NCBI RefSeq assembly: GCF_022869785.1
Contig: NZ_CP094997.1
Location: forward strand, 7,011,001 to 7,075,000
Origin: Dyadobacter chenwenxiniae
GTDB lineage: Bacteria > Bacteroidota > Bacteroidia > Cytophagales > Spirosomataceae
Length of the DNA stretch: 64,000 bases
Direction of reading: 5' to 3'
Shown here: in pieces, positions 1-9,132 of the stretch
Layout: each line of letters opens with the position of its first letter
Numbering within the stretch: the stretch's first letter is position 1
Notes under the pieces: model-generated
What the model was told of the DNA's origin: nothing
Database searches by the model: none
The model's input: only the letters and a program-made list of their open reading frames with translations
Translations under genes and position numbers: made by a program

Positions 1-242
1 TGAAGAAAGTTTCGCTTGCCGTTTCATTTCTCGGAAAGCCTTCCGTGATTATCCTCGACGAACCGCTGATCACCATTGATCGGGAAGCACGGGCTGCACT
101 TTTTGCGCTAATCCGCGAATACCGGGCTGACGGCGCAACATTCCTGCTTTCGTCGCACGAGGCTTTCCGCGACGAAGGCTTGGATGTGACCGAAACATTT
201 GTTCTCAAAAATAAGACACTTTCTGCCGTTTGGGATGTATGA
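1..242 (+). CDS. ABC transporter ATP-binding protein, C-terminal part (5' end outside window)
   Basis: The open frame enters from the left edge (first full codon at base 3), so only the last ~79 residues are visible. They read as the end of an ABC ATPase: a region like the signature helix (KKVSLAVSFLGKP), the Walker B strand with catalytic Glu (VIILDEPL), a D-loop-like stretch and the H-loop histidine (LLSSHE). The GTG at 45 is internal and not a start. The stop overlaps the ATG of the next gene (ATGA at 239-242), so the two are translationally coupled and very likely form one exporter with the membrane protein downstream. The substrate cannot be read from this fragment. Confidence 0.85.
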   Translation, partial: KKVSLAVSFLGKPSVIILDEPLITIDREARAALFALIREYRADGATFLLSSHEAFRDEGLDVTETFVLKNKTLSAVWDV

Positions 243-1309
243 AAACATTGCTGCTGGTTACCGTTACGGAGTTTTTCAAGCAGCGTGCAGGAATGTTCTT
301 TGTGCTTTTGGCGCTTCTGTTCGGCTTTTTAAGCGGAGCTGAGCATCACGCATTCGCGGTTTTCTTTCTGACGGCATCCAATGGCATGCTCTATCTGGGT
401 GCAATTTGGCTCGTGTATACATTAATGTGTACGCAGTTTCTGATCACGCTCTGGAAGCGTCCGGAATATACATTTGTATATAATGTCAGGCTTTGGCCGC
501 TTCTTCAACGGATTTTTCGTTTTACACTGCTTGCCATTGGTTTTTTGCAACCGTTGATTTATTATGGTGTTTATCTGATTGCAGTTGCAGTTCAGGACAA
601 GCTTCTGGCTGGTTTATGGCCCATTTTTCCTTACTATTTTCTGCTTATTATTATGATTGGGGGAGCCGCAGCATGGCGGATCACGAACCCGCAGCTATAT
701 GTTGAAAAAAGTAAAACGCGCTTTTTCAAATGGCCTTTCAAACGCTTTGCATCCTGGACCTGGTGGTCGCTTGAATGGTTGTTTCAGGAAAAAGGTGTGA
801 CGTTGCTGGCTGGTAAGCTGGGTGCCATGTTGTTCACATTAGGCACATTGCTTTACTATTCAACAGACCAATACGACCTCAGACTTCCTGCCGTCGGATT
901 ATCGCTGGCTTATTTACTGAACATTGGTATTTCATTTGAATTATATCAATGGGAGAGCGAAACCTGGCTTTGGGGAAGATCTTTACCGGTATCACGATGG
1001 CGCAGGATAGGGCGGATATTTTTGGTCCATGCCATCATTATAGTTCCAGAAACGCTCGTCAGCGTTCGAAATGGCGCATTATCCGCGTTTGAAATTATGC
1101 AGCTTTACGTTTTGGGACTTTCTGTTCTGGTCGCTGCTCACTTATTTTTTTACAAAAAAGAAGGTTTGCTTGACGAATGCATTCAAGCGTTTCTTTTTGG
1201 CTTTATCGGGCTTACATTGTTGATTTTGTATAAAATCCCGGTTTTGTTGATCGCCGGAATGTTTGTAGCGTTTACGCTTTTAGCTTACCCGCGCTGGTAT
1301 AGAGTTTAG
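239..1309 (+). CDS. ABC transporter permease-like polytopic membrane protein
   Basis: 356 residues, very hydrophobic, with roughly eight to ten predicted transmembrane segments (for example near residues 20-40, 45-65, 90-115, 125-145, 190-210, 265-290 and 305-350) and a basic loop around residues 150-175. No enzymatic motif is visible. The ATG at 239 overlaps the stop of the upstream ATPase gene, which favours this start over an in-frame TTG at 230. Position next to an ABC ATPase argues for the membrane half of a two-component exporter, but the sequence does not match a permease family that I can name. It ends at the edge of an AGTTTA repeat array. Confidence 0.7.
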   Translation: MKTLLLVTVTEFFKQRAGMFFVLLALLFGFLSGAEHHAFAVFFLTASNGMLYLGAIWLVYTLMCTQFLITLWKRPEYTFVYNVRLWPLLQRIFRFTLLAIGFLQPLIYYGVYLIAVAVQDKLLAGLWPIFPYYFLLIIMIGGAAAWRITNPQLYVEKSKTRFFKWPFKRFASWTWWSLEWLFQEKGVTLLAGKLGAMLFTLGTLLYYSTDQYDLRLPAVGLSLAYLLNIGISFELYQWESETWLWGRSLPVSRWRRIGRIFLVHAIIIVPETLVSVRNGALSAFEIMQLYVLGLSVLVAAHLFFYKKEGLLDECIQAFLFGFIGLTLLILYKIPVLLIAGMFVAFTLLAYPRWYRV

Positions 1310-1444
1310 AGTTTAAGAGTTTAGAGTTTAGAGTTTAGGGTAAAGTTTAGCGTTTAAACTATTGACTTTAACCTTTAAACTCTAAACTCTAAACTCTTGA
1401 CTCTAAACTCTTGACTTTAAACTCTTGACTCTGAACCCTAAACT
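1301..1444. repeat. AGTTTA/TAAACT tandem array forming a long imperfect hairpin
   Basis: The left half holds about five tandem copies of GAGTTTA-like heptamers, and the right half holds about six copies of the reverse complement TAAACTC, some as TTGACTCTAAACTC. The two arms can fold on each other around an AT-rich centre near 1355-1365. The array fills the gap between two convergent genes (stops at 1309 and 1452), so it could serve as a two-way transcription end signal. It is low in complexity and carries no gene. Confidence 0.75.
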
Positions 1445-1451
1445 TCCTGCC

Positions 1452-2165
1452 CTACTTCGGCGGCATGGAAGGCCTTACTTCCACTTTGCTTGGCAATGTT
1501 CTTGCTGGCATTTTGATCAGGTCGGAAACGATCTGGCCGATGTCTTCGGGCTGGATTTTCCAGGCATCTTTTTCGGATGGTTTGTGGTCGCCGAATTCTG
1601 TTGCAACCGAACCGGGCATGATCGTCGTCACTTTAACGCCCGCGTCCCGCACGTCCATCATCATGGCTTGTGAGAAGCCGACTAATCCAAATTTGCTCGC
1701 ATTATACGCGCTTCCGCCTGCAAAGAAGTTGGTTCCTGCAAGGCTTGCAATGTTGATAAAATAGCCTTTTGTTTGCGTCAGGGCTGCTAATGACGCCTTT
1801 GCGCTGAAAAATACGCCGGTCAGATTAATGTCGATCGTTTCCTGCCATTGTTCGGCAGTGAGATCTTTAATAGGAGCGAAATGTCCCACACCTGCGTTTG
1901 CGATGAAGTAATTTAACTGGCCCCACTTGGAAACAACGGCGTCCACAGCCTTTTGCTGAGATTCCAGATTTCTTACATCAGATTCAATGCCGATGGCAAA
2001 TCCTTCTTTTATCTGATTCAATGACGCTGCTGCCTTGTCGGCACTTTCCTTGGAACGGCTGGTGATTGCCACGTGTATGCCTTCTTTTATAAGCACTTCT
2101 GCAATGCCGTAGCCTATGCCCTTCGAGCCGCCTGTTATGAGCGCTGTTTTGATTGTTTCTGCCAT
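1452..2165 (-). CDS. Short-chain dehydrogenase/reductase (SDR)
   Basis: 237 residues, the usual length of a classical SDR. Visible motifs are the NAD(P)-binding glycine motif (TGGSKGIGYG, near residues 11-20), NAG (IANAGVG), the catalytic Ser region (INIASLAG) and the YxxxK pair (YNASKFG). The C-terminal part contains the MPGSVATEF segment typical of the substrate loop. The ATG at 2165 is preferred to an in-frame TTG three codons upstream. It is cytosolic; substrate unknown. It is divergent from fabG across ~145 bp. It is not FabG itself: the C-terminus (EVRPSMPPK) resembles general SDR oxidoreductases. Confidence 0.88.
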   Translation of the reverse strand: MAETIKTALITGGSKGIGYGIAEVLIKEGIHVAITSRSKESADKAAASLNQIKEGFAIGIESDVRNLESQQKAVDAVVSKWGQLNYFIANAGVGHFAPIKDLTAEQWQETIDINLTGVFFSAKASLAALTQTKGYFINIASLAGTNFFAGGSAYNASKFGLVGFSQAMMMDVRDAGVKVTTIMPGSVATEFGDHKPSEKDAWKIQPEDIGQIVSDLIKMPARTLPSKVEVRPSMPPK

Positions 2166-2244
2166 TGCTTTCAATTTAGGTAAACAAAAATTAAATGTAG
2201 TGGGTTAACAGCAAGCCAACCCAGAAGGTTTCTATGTGTTCTTT

Positions 2245-2275
2245 TTTGCCAGTGCCCTTTAAAATCCTATTTTTG
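2245..2275 (+). promoter_or_regulatory. Bacteroidota-type promoter of fabG
   Basis: TTTG at 2245-2248, a 19-bp spacer, and TATTTTTG at 2268-2275 fit the -33/-7 consensus TTTG and TAnnTTTG of the primary sigma factor in this phylum. The start codon lies 36 bp downstream, leaving a short leader. Confidence 0.65.
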
Positions 2276-2311
2276 TCCACCAAAATCATTTTGACAGAAT
2301 TATCCCCATTT

Positions 2312-3058
2312 ATGAAATTAGTAGAAAATAAAGTCGCGTTGGTAACCGGAGCATCACGTGGTATCGGTCGTTCCATTGCTTTGCGCCTGGCTCAGGAAGG
2401 AGCTGACGTTGCATTTACTTATCTATCCAGTGTTGAAAAAGGTGAAGCGCTGACGAAAGAACTGGAACAATTCGGTGTAAAAGCAAAAGGTTACCGTTCG
2501 GATGCGTCTGACTTTCAAGCTGCGGATCAGCTGGTTACGGATGTTATCGCTGATTTTGGCAAGCTGGATGTGCTGATCAACAATGCGGGCGTAACACGTG
2601 ACGGATTACTAATGCGCATGAGTGAGGAACAATGGGATTCTGTGATTACGATTAACTTGAAATCTGTTTTTAACCTTACAAAAGCAGCAACCAAGAGCAT
2701 GATGCGCGCCAGAAGCGGGTCTATCATTAACATTACTTCGGTGGTTGGGATCAGCGGCAATGCAGGGCAGTCCAATTATGCCGCTTCCAAAGCAGGGATC
2801 ATTGGTTTTACCAAATCAATCGCACTCGAATTAGGCTCACGGAACATCCGCTCGAATGCCGTCGCGCCGGGATTTATTGAAACCGAAATGACGGATGCAG
2901 TGGATTCAAAAGCGGTGGACGAATGGAAGCAATCGATTCCGATGAAGAGGGGAGGCCAGCCCGAAGAGGTTGCCGATGCCTGCGTTTTTCTTGCTTCTGA
3001 CCTTTCGCGCTACATTACCGGCCAGGTTTTACAAGTGGATGGCGGTATGTTGACATAG
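2312..3058 (+). CDS. fabG: 3-oxoacyl-[acyl-carrier-protein] reductase FabG
   Basis: 248 residues, close to the family norm. It reduces 3-oxoacyl-ACP to 3-hydroxyacyl-ACP with NADPH in type II fatty acid synthesis (cytosol). The sequence shows TGASRGIGRSIA (cofactor loop, residues ~13-24), NNAGVTRDGLLMRM, the catalytic Ser in NITSVVG, YAASKAG with Tyr and Lys, and the FabG-typical C-terminus VAPGFIETEM...ITGQVLQVDGG. The longer in-frame start at 2234 lies upstream of and across the predicted promoter, so ATG 2312 is the credible start. Neighbouring genes are not fatty-acid genes, so assignment to FabG rests on the sequence alone. Confidence 0.93.
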   Translation: MKLVENKVALVTGASRGIGRSIALRLAQEGADVAFTYLSSVEKGEALTKELEQFGVKAKGYRSDASDFQAADQLVTDVIADFGKLDVLINNAGVTRDGLLMRMSEEQWDSVITINLKSVFNLTKAATKSMMRARSGSIINITSVVGISGNAGQSNYAASKAGIIGFTKSIALELGSRNIRSNAVAPGFIETEMTDAVDSKAVDEWKQSIPMKRGGQPEEVADACVFLASDLSRYITGQVLQVDGGMLT

Positions 3059-3083
3059 CATGTTTTTTCGTTACATTTAACAC

Positions 3084-5159
3084 ATGCGGTCCGAACTCAT
3101 TTTCCAAACCCCTTACTGGTTTATTGTCTTCTGTTTGGTGGCAGGCGCTGCGTATGCGTTCATGCTTTACCAGCCAGCAGCTGCCTGGGGAAAAAAATGG
3201 AACTATGCGCTGGCATTGCTGAGAGGACTGACTGTTGGAATGATTTGTTTTTTGCTGCTGGGCCCGCTGGTCCGTAAGACGGAAACCTCCGTTGATAAAG
3301 CCAAAATCGTTTTCGCAATCGATAATTCTGAATCGGTAAAAGGGCCGGGGTCGGCGATGATGAAACAGGTTGCCAATGCGGTTAAAGACCTGGAATCGTC
3401 CGGTTTTGAGGTAAGTGTGCAAACATTGGGAAAAGATTCCCGTTCGCCGGTTGCCGATTCCATCCGTTTCGACGCTAAGAAAACGGACTTGTCTGAAATG
3501 CTGCAAACCGTGAAAACGAACTTTGAAGGAAGAAACCTCACGGACGTAATATTGCTTTCAGACGGCATTGTTAACCAGGGAATTTCACCGGCTTACAATC
3601 GTTTTCCATTCAGGGTGAACACATTGGCTGTGGGCGACACAGTTCCGGATCTGGATATCAGGATCAAGGATGTGATCAGCAACAGGATCGCTTATCTCGG
3701 AAATGAGTTTCCTGTCCGTGCCGAAATCGCCGCTAATGGTCTTGCCGGAAAATCCACAACCATTACATTAAAACAAAATGGGCGGGTCATTTCAAGCCAG
3801 CAGGCGATGATTGATAAACCTTCTTTTTTTAAAGCTGTCGATTTCAAAGCATCATCCAGCCAAAAAGGCGTGCAGCACTATACATTGGAATTGAGCGGCG
3901 TAGCAGGCGAAACTTCACCAAAAAATAACAGAAAGGACGTTTATATCGACATTATCGACGGCAGGCAAAAGATCTTGTTGATGGCCCTCGCGCCGCATCC
4001 GGACATTAAAAGCATTCGGAGCCTGATAGAAGCAAATGACAATTACGAGCTGGATATTAAAATTTTATCAATATCCAATACGCCCGTAGCAACCGCGAAA
4101 CCCTACGATCTGATCATCTTACATCAGATCCCTAACGTATTAGGAATGGGAAATGCGCAGGTTCGCAGCTTTATTGAATCCAAAACGCCGCTGTTTTTTA
4201 TATTAGGCAATCAATCAGCGGTGCAGCTTGCCAACTCTTTGAACCGGTCACTGACCATTAATGCCACCAATAACCAGGTTGACAAGGTTACCGCACGCTT
4301 CAATCCGGCTTTCCAGCAACTGAATTTTGATCCGGAACAACTTAAATTGCTCGAACGGCTTCCACCATTATCTGTGCCTTTCGGCGATTATAACATTTCG
4401 TCGGGAACCGAAACAATTTTGTTCCAAAAAGTTGGAACATTAAATACGAGCAAACCGCTTTTAGTTTTAAATACGAATGGCGGCCAGAAAACAGCCGTGT
4501 TGGCGGGAGAGGGGATCTGGCAGTGGAGGCAGGAAGAATTTGCGCAAACGAACAAGCAGGAAGTGGTGGATAACCTGTTCCAGAAGCTGATCCAGGTGCT
4601 TTCGGTGCGTGAGGATAAGCGGAAATTTCGTGTTTACCCGGTTCGGAGCGAGTTTGAGGCTGGGGAGCAGGTCGTGTTTCAAACGGAGATATATAATGAC
4701 ATTTACGAACCCATTTTTGGTCAGGAAGTGAAGCTGGATGTTACCAATGAGAAAGGTGTGACGAAGCAGTTTACTTATACACATTCCAAGGAAAATCCGA
4801 GGTTCAATGTGAGCGGATTGGCAGATGGCGTTTACCGTTTCGCAGCTTCAACATCATTGCGTTCAGGTCAGGAAAAAGTGAATGGGCAGTTTGTAATCAG
4901 CAATGCAGATCTTGAATTAAATAATACTACGGCTGATTTCGGCATGATGCGTGAGTTGGCCAGTCGCTCGGGCGGAACATTTACGACACCTGCTGCTTTT
5001 GCGGATTTTATCTCAAAACTAAAAGAAAACCGCCCTGCCGATCGGCTGGACAGCAGCGAAGAAATGGTCGAGATTATCTATATGAAATGGCTGTTCTTCC
5101 TTTTGGTTTTGCTGCTCGGCGCTGAATGGGGCCTTAGAAAGTATCATGGTGGATATTAA
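3084..5159 (+). CDS. VWA-domain membrane protein
   Basis: 691 residues. Two N-terminal membrane helices (about residues 9-27 and 40-62) precede a von Willebrand A-like domain with a MIDAS DxSxS motif (AIDNSES, ~residue 79) and a later strand-Asp motif (ILLSDGIVNQG). A middle region (about residues 290-390) has the look of a glutamine-amidotransferase-like Rossmann fold (KILLMALAPHPDI, LIILHQIP). A beta-rich part follows, and a C-terminal helix near residue 665 ends in a short basic tail. This layout is common in Bacteroidota VWA proteins; the molecular role is unknown. Its 3' end overlaps the next gene by 14 bp. Confidence 0.75.
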   Translation: MRSELIFQTPYWFIVFCLVAGAAYAFMLYQPAAAWGKKWNYALALLRGLTVGMICFLLLGPLVRKTETSVDKAKIVFAIDNSESVKGPGSAMMKQVANAVKDLESSGFEVSVQTLGKDSRSPVADSIRFDAKKTDLSEMLQTVKTNFEGRNLTDVILLSDGIVNQGISPAYNRFPFRVNTLAVGDTVPDLDIRIKDVISNRIAYLGNEFPVRAEIAANGLAGKSTTITLKQNGRVISSQQAMIDKPSFFKAVDFKASSSQKGVQHYTLELSGVAGETSPKNNRKDVYIDIIDGRQKILLMALAPHPDIKSIRSLIEANDNYELDIKILSISNTPVATAKPYDLIILHQIPNVLGMGNAQVRSFIESKTPLFFILGNQSAVQLANSLNRSLTINATNNQVDKVTARFNPAFQQLNFDPEQLKLLERLPPLSVPFGDYNISSGTETILFQKVGTLNTSKPLLVLNTNGGQKTAVLAGEGIWQWRQEEFAQTNKQEVVDNLFQKLIQVLSVREDKRKFRVYPVRSEFEAGEQVVFQTEIYNDIYEPIFGQEVKLDVTNEKGVTKQFTYTHSKENPRFNVSGLADGVYRFAASTSLRSGQEKVNGQFVISNADLELNNTTADFGMMRELASRSGGTFTTPAAFADFISKLKENRPADRLDSSEEMVEIIYMKWLFFLLVLLLGAEWGLRKYHGGY

Positions 5160-6084
5160 AACGCTTTTAGTGCGATTATTTCTGCCGCTGGTTTTCGCTT
5201 TTCATCCTCTCAACCCGGTACTTGCTCAAACTGATTCTTTGCAAACTGAGCCGATAGCAAACGACTCAGGCCAAACGCTAAAACCGAATTATGCGTTGCT
5301 AAGGGGCATTTTTGCAGCGCAGTCAGTGCTCTACCTCGGCACGATTTATGGCCTCAGTAAATCCTGGTACAAAAATCCGCTGACAAAGTTTACATTTAAG
5401 GATGACACGCGCGAGTGGCTTCAAATGGACAAAATGGGGCACGTTTACACATCGTATCAGATTGCAAGACACACTGCCGAACTTTACAGGAAAACGGGAA
5501 TTTCAAAACGACAAATGCTGGTCTATGGCGCTATTTCAGGCATAATTTTTCAAACGCCTATTGAAATCCTGGATGGCTTTTCTCCGGATTACGGCTTTTC
5601 ACCGGGGGATATGATCGCTAACATTTCTGGATCCGTCATTTATCTGGGCCAGATCGCGCTTTGGGATGAAGTGCGTATTCAGCCGAAGTTTTCTTTTCAT
5701 TATACATCATTGTCAAAAGTGCGGCCGGAACTGCTGGGCAGCAACCGTTCGGAAAGCTGGCTGAAAGATTACAATGGGCAGACTTACTGGTTTTCAGGCA
5801 GCCCCGGTACGTTTTTCAAAAACAGCGGCTGGCCCTCCTGGCTCTGTTTTTCAGTCGGTTATGGCATTCATAACATGGTTTCTGCTGAAAAAGGTAAGAG
5901 CATTGAGCGCGGTTATCGCCCTTATCGGCAATATTATTTGTCGCTGGACATTGATTTGACTAAAATTAAGACAAGAAGCAAGCTGGTCAAAACGATCGGT
6001 TTTTTTGCCAATTCGATCAAGATTCCCGCCCCGGCTTTACAGATCAGCAAAAAAGGCATCGACTTTAAACCGTTTTACTTTTAA
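5146..6084 (+). CDS. DUF2279 family protein, exported or membrane-associated
   Basis: 312 residues with an N-terminal signal peptide (hydrophobic stretch 8-27 ending at VLAQ). The core KMGHVYTSYQIAR...FQTPIEILDGFSPDYGFSPGD followed by a hydrophobic stretch is characteristic of DUF2279 (predicted periplasmic protein). Two His and several Asp/Glu residues in this region could bind a ligand or metal, but no activity is known. The ATG lies inside the end of the VWA gene, so the pair is probably translated together. Confidence 0.8.
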   Translation: MVDIKTLLVRLFLPLVFAFHPLNPVLAQTDSLQTEPIANDSGQTLKPNYALLRGIFAAQSVLYLGTIYGLSKSWYKNPLTKFTFKDDTREWLQMDKMGHVYTSYQIARHTAELYRKTGISKRQMLVYGAISGIIFQTPIEILDGFSPDYGFSPGDMIANISGSVIYLGQIALWDEVRIQPKFSFHYTSLSKVRPELLGSNRSESWLKDYNGQTYWFSGSPGTFFKNSGWPSWLCFSVGYGIHNMVSAEKGKSIERGYRPYRQYYLSLDIDLTKIKTRSKLVKTIGFFANSIKIPAPALQISKKGIDFKPFYF

Positions 6085-6143
6085 CAATTGTTGCTAAAAT
6101 GTGAATGTTGTAATGCGCAGCATTCTTTCAAACAGATAAAAAT

Positions 6144-7127
6144 ATGAATATAGGAGATAAAGTCAGGCTTGTGCACGGACGGGAGGAAGGCGTAATTTAT
6201 GCATTTCTACCTGGTAACATTGTTGAGATAGAAATTGAAGACGGATTTCGGATCCCTGTCTTGCGGAATGAGATCGTAACCATTTCACCAATTGAAAGTC
6301 AGCGGCTGGTGAAGGAGCAAGACTCTAAGAAAATTGGGTCACAAATCGATACGATTGTGCCCAGAAATGCGCCGTTTGCAGAAAAAGGCATTTATCTGGC
6401 GTTCGTCCCGGTGAATGACCGGACGGTTACGCTGCATATTGTCAATAATTCGGATTGGATTTTACCGTTTACGGCAGTGGCTATGAACGACCAGCGTAGT
6501 GCGGGCCTGGCAGGTGGCGTGTTGCAACCACGCACCGCGCAAAAGTTATCGGAACTGATCATGAAGGATTTTGAAACGTGGCCGGTGTTTGAATTCAAAA
6601 TACTTTATTACCGCGAAGGCAACCACGCGCAGCCCCAGACTTTGAGCAAAAGAATCAAGTGCAGGGCACAATCATTTTACAAAAACAAAGGCAAAGCACC
6701 TGTGTTGGGAAAGGAAGCGTTCGTTTATCAGATTGACGAGGAAAATCCAAAAGTGGAAGGATATGTTAGCCCTGAAAATCTTTCCAATGATTTGAAAACG
6801 AGCTTAATGGGCGGGGCCAAGACTGAAACCCCTGTTTTGGAAAAACCCGAGCAGGTGGTGGATCTGCACATTGAAAAACTGACGAAACATGTAGGGTCGC
6901 TATCAAATGATTCTATCCTTAAAACGCAGCTTTCCACATTTGAAAGCAGCCTTGAATCTGCCATAGCGAATGGAATGGAGGAGATAACATTCATTCACGG
7001 CGCCGGAAGCGGGGTTTTGCGGACTGAGTTGCACAGAAGGCTGGGGAAAAACCAGCATGTAAATTATTTTAAAGACGCTCAAAAAGAAAAATTCGGATAC
7101 GGTGCAACCCTCGTTAAGATTAAATAA
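6144..7127 (+). CDS. DUF2027 / Smr domain protein
   Basis: 327 residues. The N-terminal part (MNIGDKVRLVHGREEGVI) is an SH3-like DUF2027 segment. The middle is a beta-rich domain. The C-terminus (about residues 240-327) is an Smr domain with DLHIEKL (DLHG-like) and FIHGAGSGVLRTEL (the conserved HGxGxGxLR loop). Smr domains in other proteins (MutS2, SmrB) bind or cut nucleic acid, so an RNA- or DNA-acting role is likely, but the Bacteroidota DUF2027-Smr proteins are uncharacterised. No signal peptide is seen, so it is cytosolic. The 3' end overlaps the next gene by 26 bp. Confidence 0.85.
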   Translation: MNIGDKVRLVHGREEGVIYAFLPGNIVEIEIEDGFRIPVLRNEIVTISPIESQRLVKEQDSKKIGSQIDTIVPRNAPFAEKGIYLAFVPVNDRTVTLHIVNNSDWILPFTAVAMNDQRSAGLAGGVLQPRTAQKLSELIMKDFETWPVFEFKILYYREGNHAQPQTLSKRIKCRAQSFYKNKGKAPVLGKEAFVYQIDEENPKVEGYVSPENLSNDLKTSLMGGAKTETPVLEKPEQVVDLHIEKLTKHVGSLSNDSILKTQLSTFESSLESAIANGMEEITFIHGAGSGVLRTELHRRLGKNQHVNYFKDAQKEKFGYGATLVKIK

Positions 7128-8562
7128 GTGGCTCGTTAATTGCCTGAATGTATTGTTTCTAATGGCATTTGCACTCAGCATATGGCAATGCCGATCTAAA
7201 AGCACCTCTCCGAAAGCGCCTATGGAAGAATACAAATACTCCGATAATCAGATTCAGAACGAAAAGCATTTGTCTGTTTTGAATGTTCCGGTGGAAATCC
7301 CTATTTCGGAAATCGAAAACCAGATCAACGCGAAAATAAAGGGATTAATATACGAGGATAATAGCTACGAGGACGAAGATAACGACAATCTCAAAGCCAA
7401 AGTCTGGAAAATAAGCCCGATTAAAGTCGTTGCGATAGACTCCTCTTTTTTGTTCGAGGTCCCTCTTAAAATCTGGGTTAGTGCAGGATACAAGATCAGT
7501 CCTTTGGGCATAACCATGTCCGGTTATAAGGATACGGAGTTTTCCATCAAGATCCGGCTGATCTCAAAAATCGGCATCGCTTCTAACTGGGCCATTAAAT
7601 CAGAAACGTATGTGGACAGCTATGATTGGATTTCCGATCCGAACGTCAAGGTGGCTGGCATAAACATTCCGATCAAAAGCATGGCGAGCCGGCTTTTGAA
7701 TAAAAATTTCGACAAGATCACCGAAGCGATCGATGAGCAGGTAGCCAGCAACATTGAATTGAAGAAGAATGCTGAATTGGCCTGGAACATTGCTCGGCAG
7801 CCCGTTTTGCTGTCAAAGGAATTTGATACCTGGCTGACAATTGTGCCCACAGCGGTTGTCATGACCCCTCTACTGGCAAAAAACAACGTTCTACGATCAG
7901 TGATCGGCATTAAAGGTTATACACAAACGATTACTTCGGCAAACAAGCCGGCAATTCCTGCGATTTTGAAATTGCCTGATTTGCAGATCGTGAGCAAAGT
8001 TCCGGAGGATTTTAAAGTTGGATTGATCAGCATGGTCTCCTATGCGGAAGCCGCAAGGTTGGCGACTGCTAAATTTGCGGGAGAAAAGTTCTCTTTCCTT
8101 GCTGGCCAATATAATGTTGAGGTCACTTCTATTGATATGTATGGTCAAAACGAGAAGTTGGTGATCAAAGCAGGCTTGAAGGGGAGCATAAATGGGGACA
8201 TTTATCTGAAAGGTGTGCCTTATTATGACCCCTTGACACAGCAATTATCCCTGAAAGGGCTTGATTATGATCTTGATACAAAGAATTCAATTGTGAAAAC
8301 TGCGGGCTGGCTTTTGCAGGGGCAATTTAGTAGAATGATGGAGCGAAAAATGGTTTTTCCTGTCGGCGCACAGATCATTGATGCCAAGAAAACGATCCAA
8401 AAAGCATTGTCAAACTTAAAAGTAACCGAAGGTGTCATTTTGAAAGGGAACTTAACGGATATTACACCTGACAGAGTTTATTTAACACCGGAACACCTTT
8501 ATTCTGTTGTATTTGCGAATGGAAATGTGAATTTGAAGGTCAACGGATTAAAGGGAATTTGA
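7102..8562 (+). CDS. DUF4403 family putative lipoprotein
   Basis: 486 residues. The GTG start is chosen because it alone gives a basic n-region (R6, K9) before the hydrophobic stretch and a Cys at residue 29 (SIWQC), a plausible lipoprotein signal. The next in-frame ATG (7162) would start inside the hydrophobic core. The body starts with LNVPVEIPISEIENQINAKI, which is typical of DUF4403, and is rich in beta strands to the end. The fold resembles lipid-binding tubular families, which is inference. Function is unknown; it probably sits in the periplasm or on the outer membrane inner face. Confidence 0.8.
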   Translation: MQPSLRLNKWLVNCLNVLFLMAFALSIWQCRSKSTSPKAPMEEYKYSDNQIQNEKHLSVLNVPVEIPISEIENQINAKIKGLIYEDNSYEDEDNDNLKAKVWKISPIKVVAIDSSFLFEVPLKIWVSAGYKISPLGITMSGYKDTEFSIKIRLISKIGIASNWAIKSETYVDSYDWISDPNVKVAGINIPIKSMASRLLNKNFDKITEAIDEQVASNIELKKNAELAWNIARQPVLLSKEFDTWLTIVPTAVVMTPLLAKNNVLRSVIGIKGYTQTITSANKPAIPAILKLPDLQIVSKVPEDFKVGLISMVSYAEAARLATAKFAGEKFSFLAGQYNVEVTSIDMYGQNEKLVIKAGLKGSINGDIYLKGVPYYDPLTQQLSLKGLDYDLDTKNSIVKTAGWLLQGQFSRMMERKMVFPVGAQIIDAKKTIQKALSNLKVTEGVILKGNLTDITPDRVYLTPEHLYSVVFANGNVNLKVNGLKGI

Positions 8563-8620
8563 AACAAAATTTCGACAATAATCCGCGTCTTTGCCATAAT
8601 TTTTTACTTTTAATAGTATA

Positions 8621-8657
8621 TTGACTGCTGATCGAAAGAAAGTATTTCTTAGCTTTG
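8621..8657 (+). promoter_or_regulatory. Promoter of rnpB
   Basis: TAGCTTTG at 8650-8657 matches the -7 element TAnnTTTG. A TTG at 8621-8623 could be the -33 element, but the 26-bp spacer is longer than usual. The RNA would start near 8663. Confidence 0.5.
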
Positions 8658-8662
8658 TGGTC

Positions 8663-9077
8663 AGAGGAAAGGAATAAGCTGACCTACCGCTGCGGTTTCG
8701 GCCGGAGAGGAAAGTCCGGGCAGCAAAGAGCATCGTACTTCCTAACGGGAAGGCAGCAGGCCGGAGACGGATTGCTGACAGCAAGTGCCACAGAAATTAT
8801 ACCGCCCTGGCATGTTTTTTATGTGTCATGGTAAGGGTGAAATGGTGGAGTAAGAGACCACCGCTCTTTGGGTGACCACAGAGGCACGGTAAACCTTACG
8901 GGCTGAAAGATCAAATAGGTGTCAATCCGTGGGGCTGCTCGTCCCCGTCTCTCGGGACATTGACACGGGTAGATCGTTAGAGGTTCCAGGTGACTGGAAT
9001 CCTGGATAAATGGTAGGAACGTAACATTGGCTTGCCAATGTGAGTAACAGAATCCGGCTTACTGGCTTACCTTTTTT
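8663..9077 (+). ncRNA. rnpB: RNase P RNA, bacterial class A
   Basis: The catalytic RNA that trims tRNA 5' leaders. The universally conserved core segments are visible: GAGGAAAGTCCGGGC at 8706-8720 (P4 5' strand region), the AGTGCCACAGAAA block near 8785, GGTAAACCTTACGG around 8889-8902, and the closing ACAGAATCCGGCTTA at about 9048-9062 (P4 3' strand). A hairpin ACCGCTGCGGT follows the 5' end (P3 position). The 3' end is followed by a T-run (9072-9077) that may act as terminator. The total length near 410 nt suits class A. Ends are estimated, the 5' end from the promoter. Confidence 0.95.
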
Positions 9078-9132
9078 CTGATTTTGAGTTAAATAAATAG
9101 TGAATATTTGAATCACATAACTGGTGTTTCCC

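Noticed and set aside
1301..1444. CRISPR-like look of the AGTTTA array
   Set aside because: Units are 7 bp with no spacers and reverse direction halfway; no cas genes are nearby.
2234..2311. N-terminal extension of FabG
   Set aside because: The upstream in-frame ATG lies 5' of and across the predicted promoter, and the extra residues are unlike any FabG.
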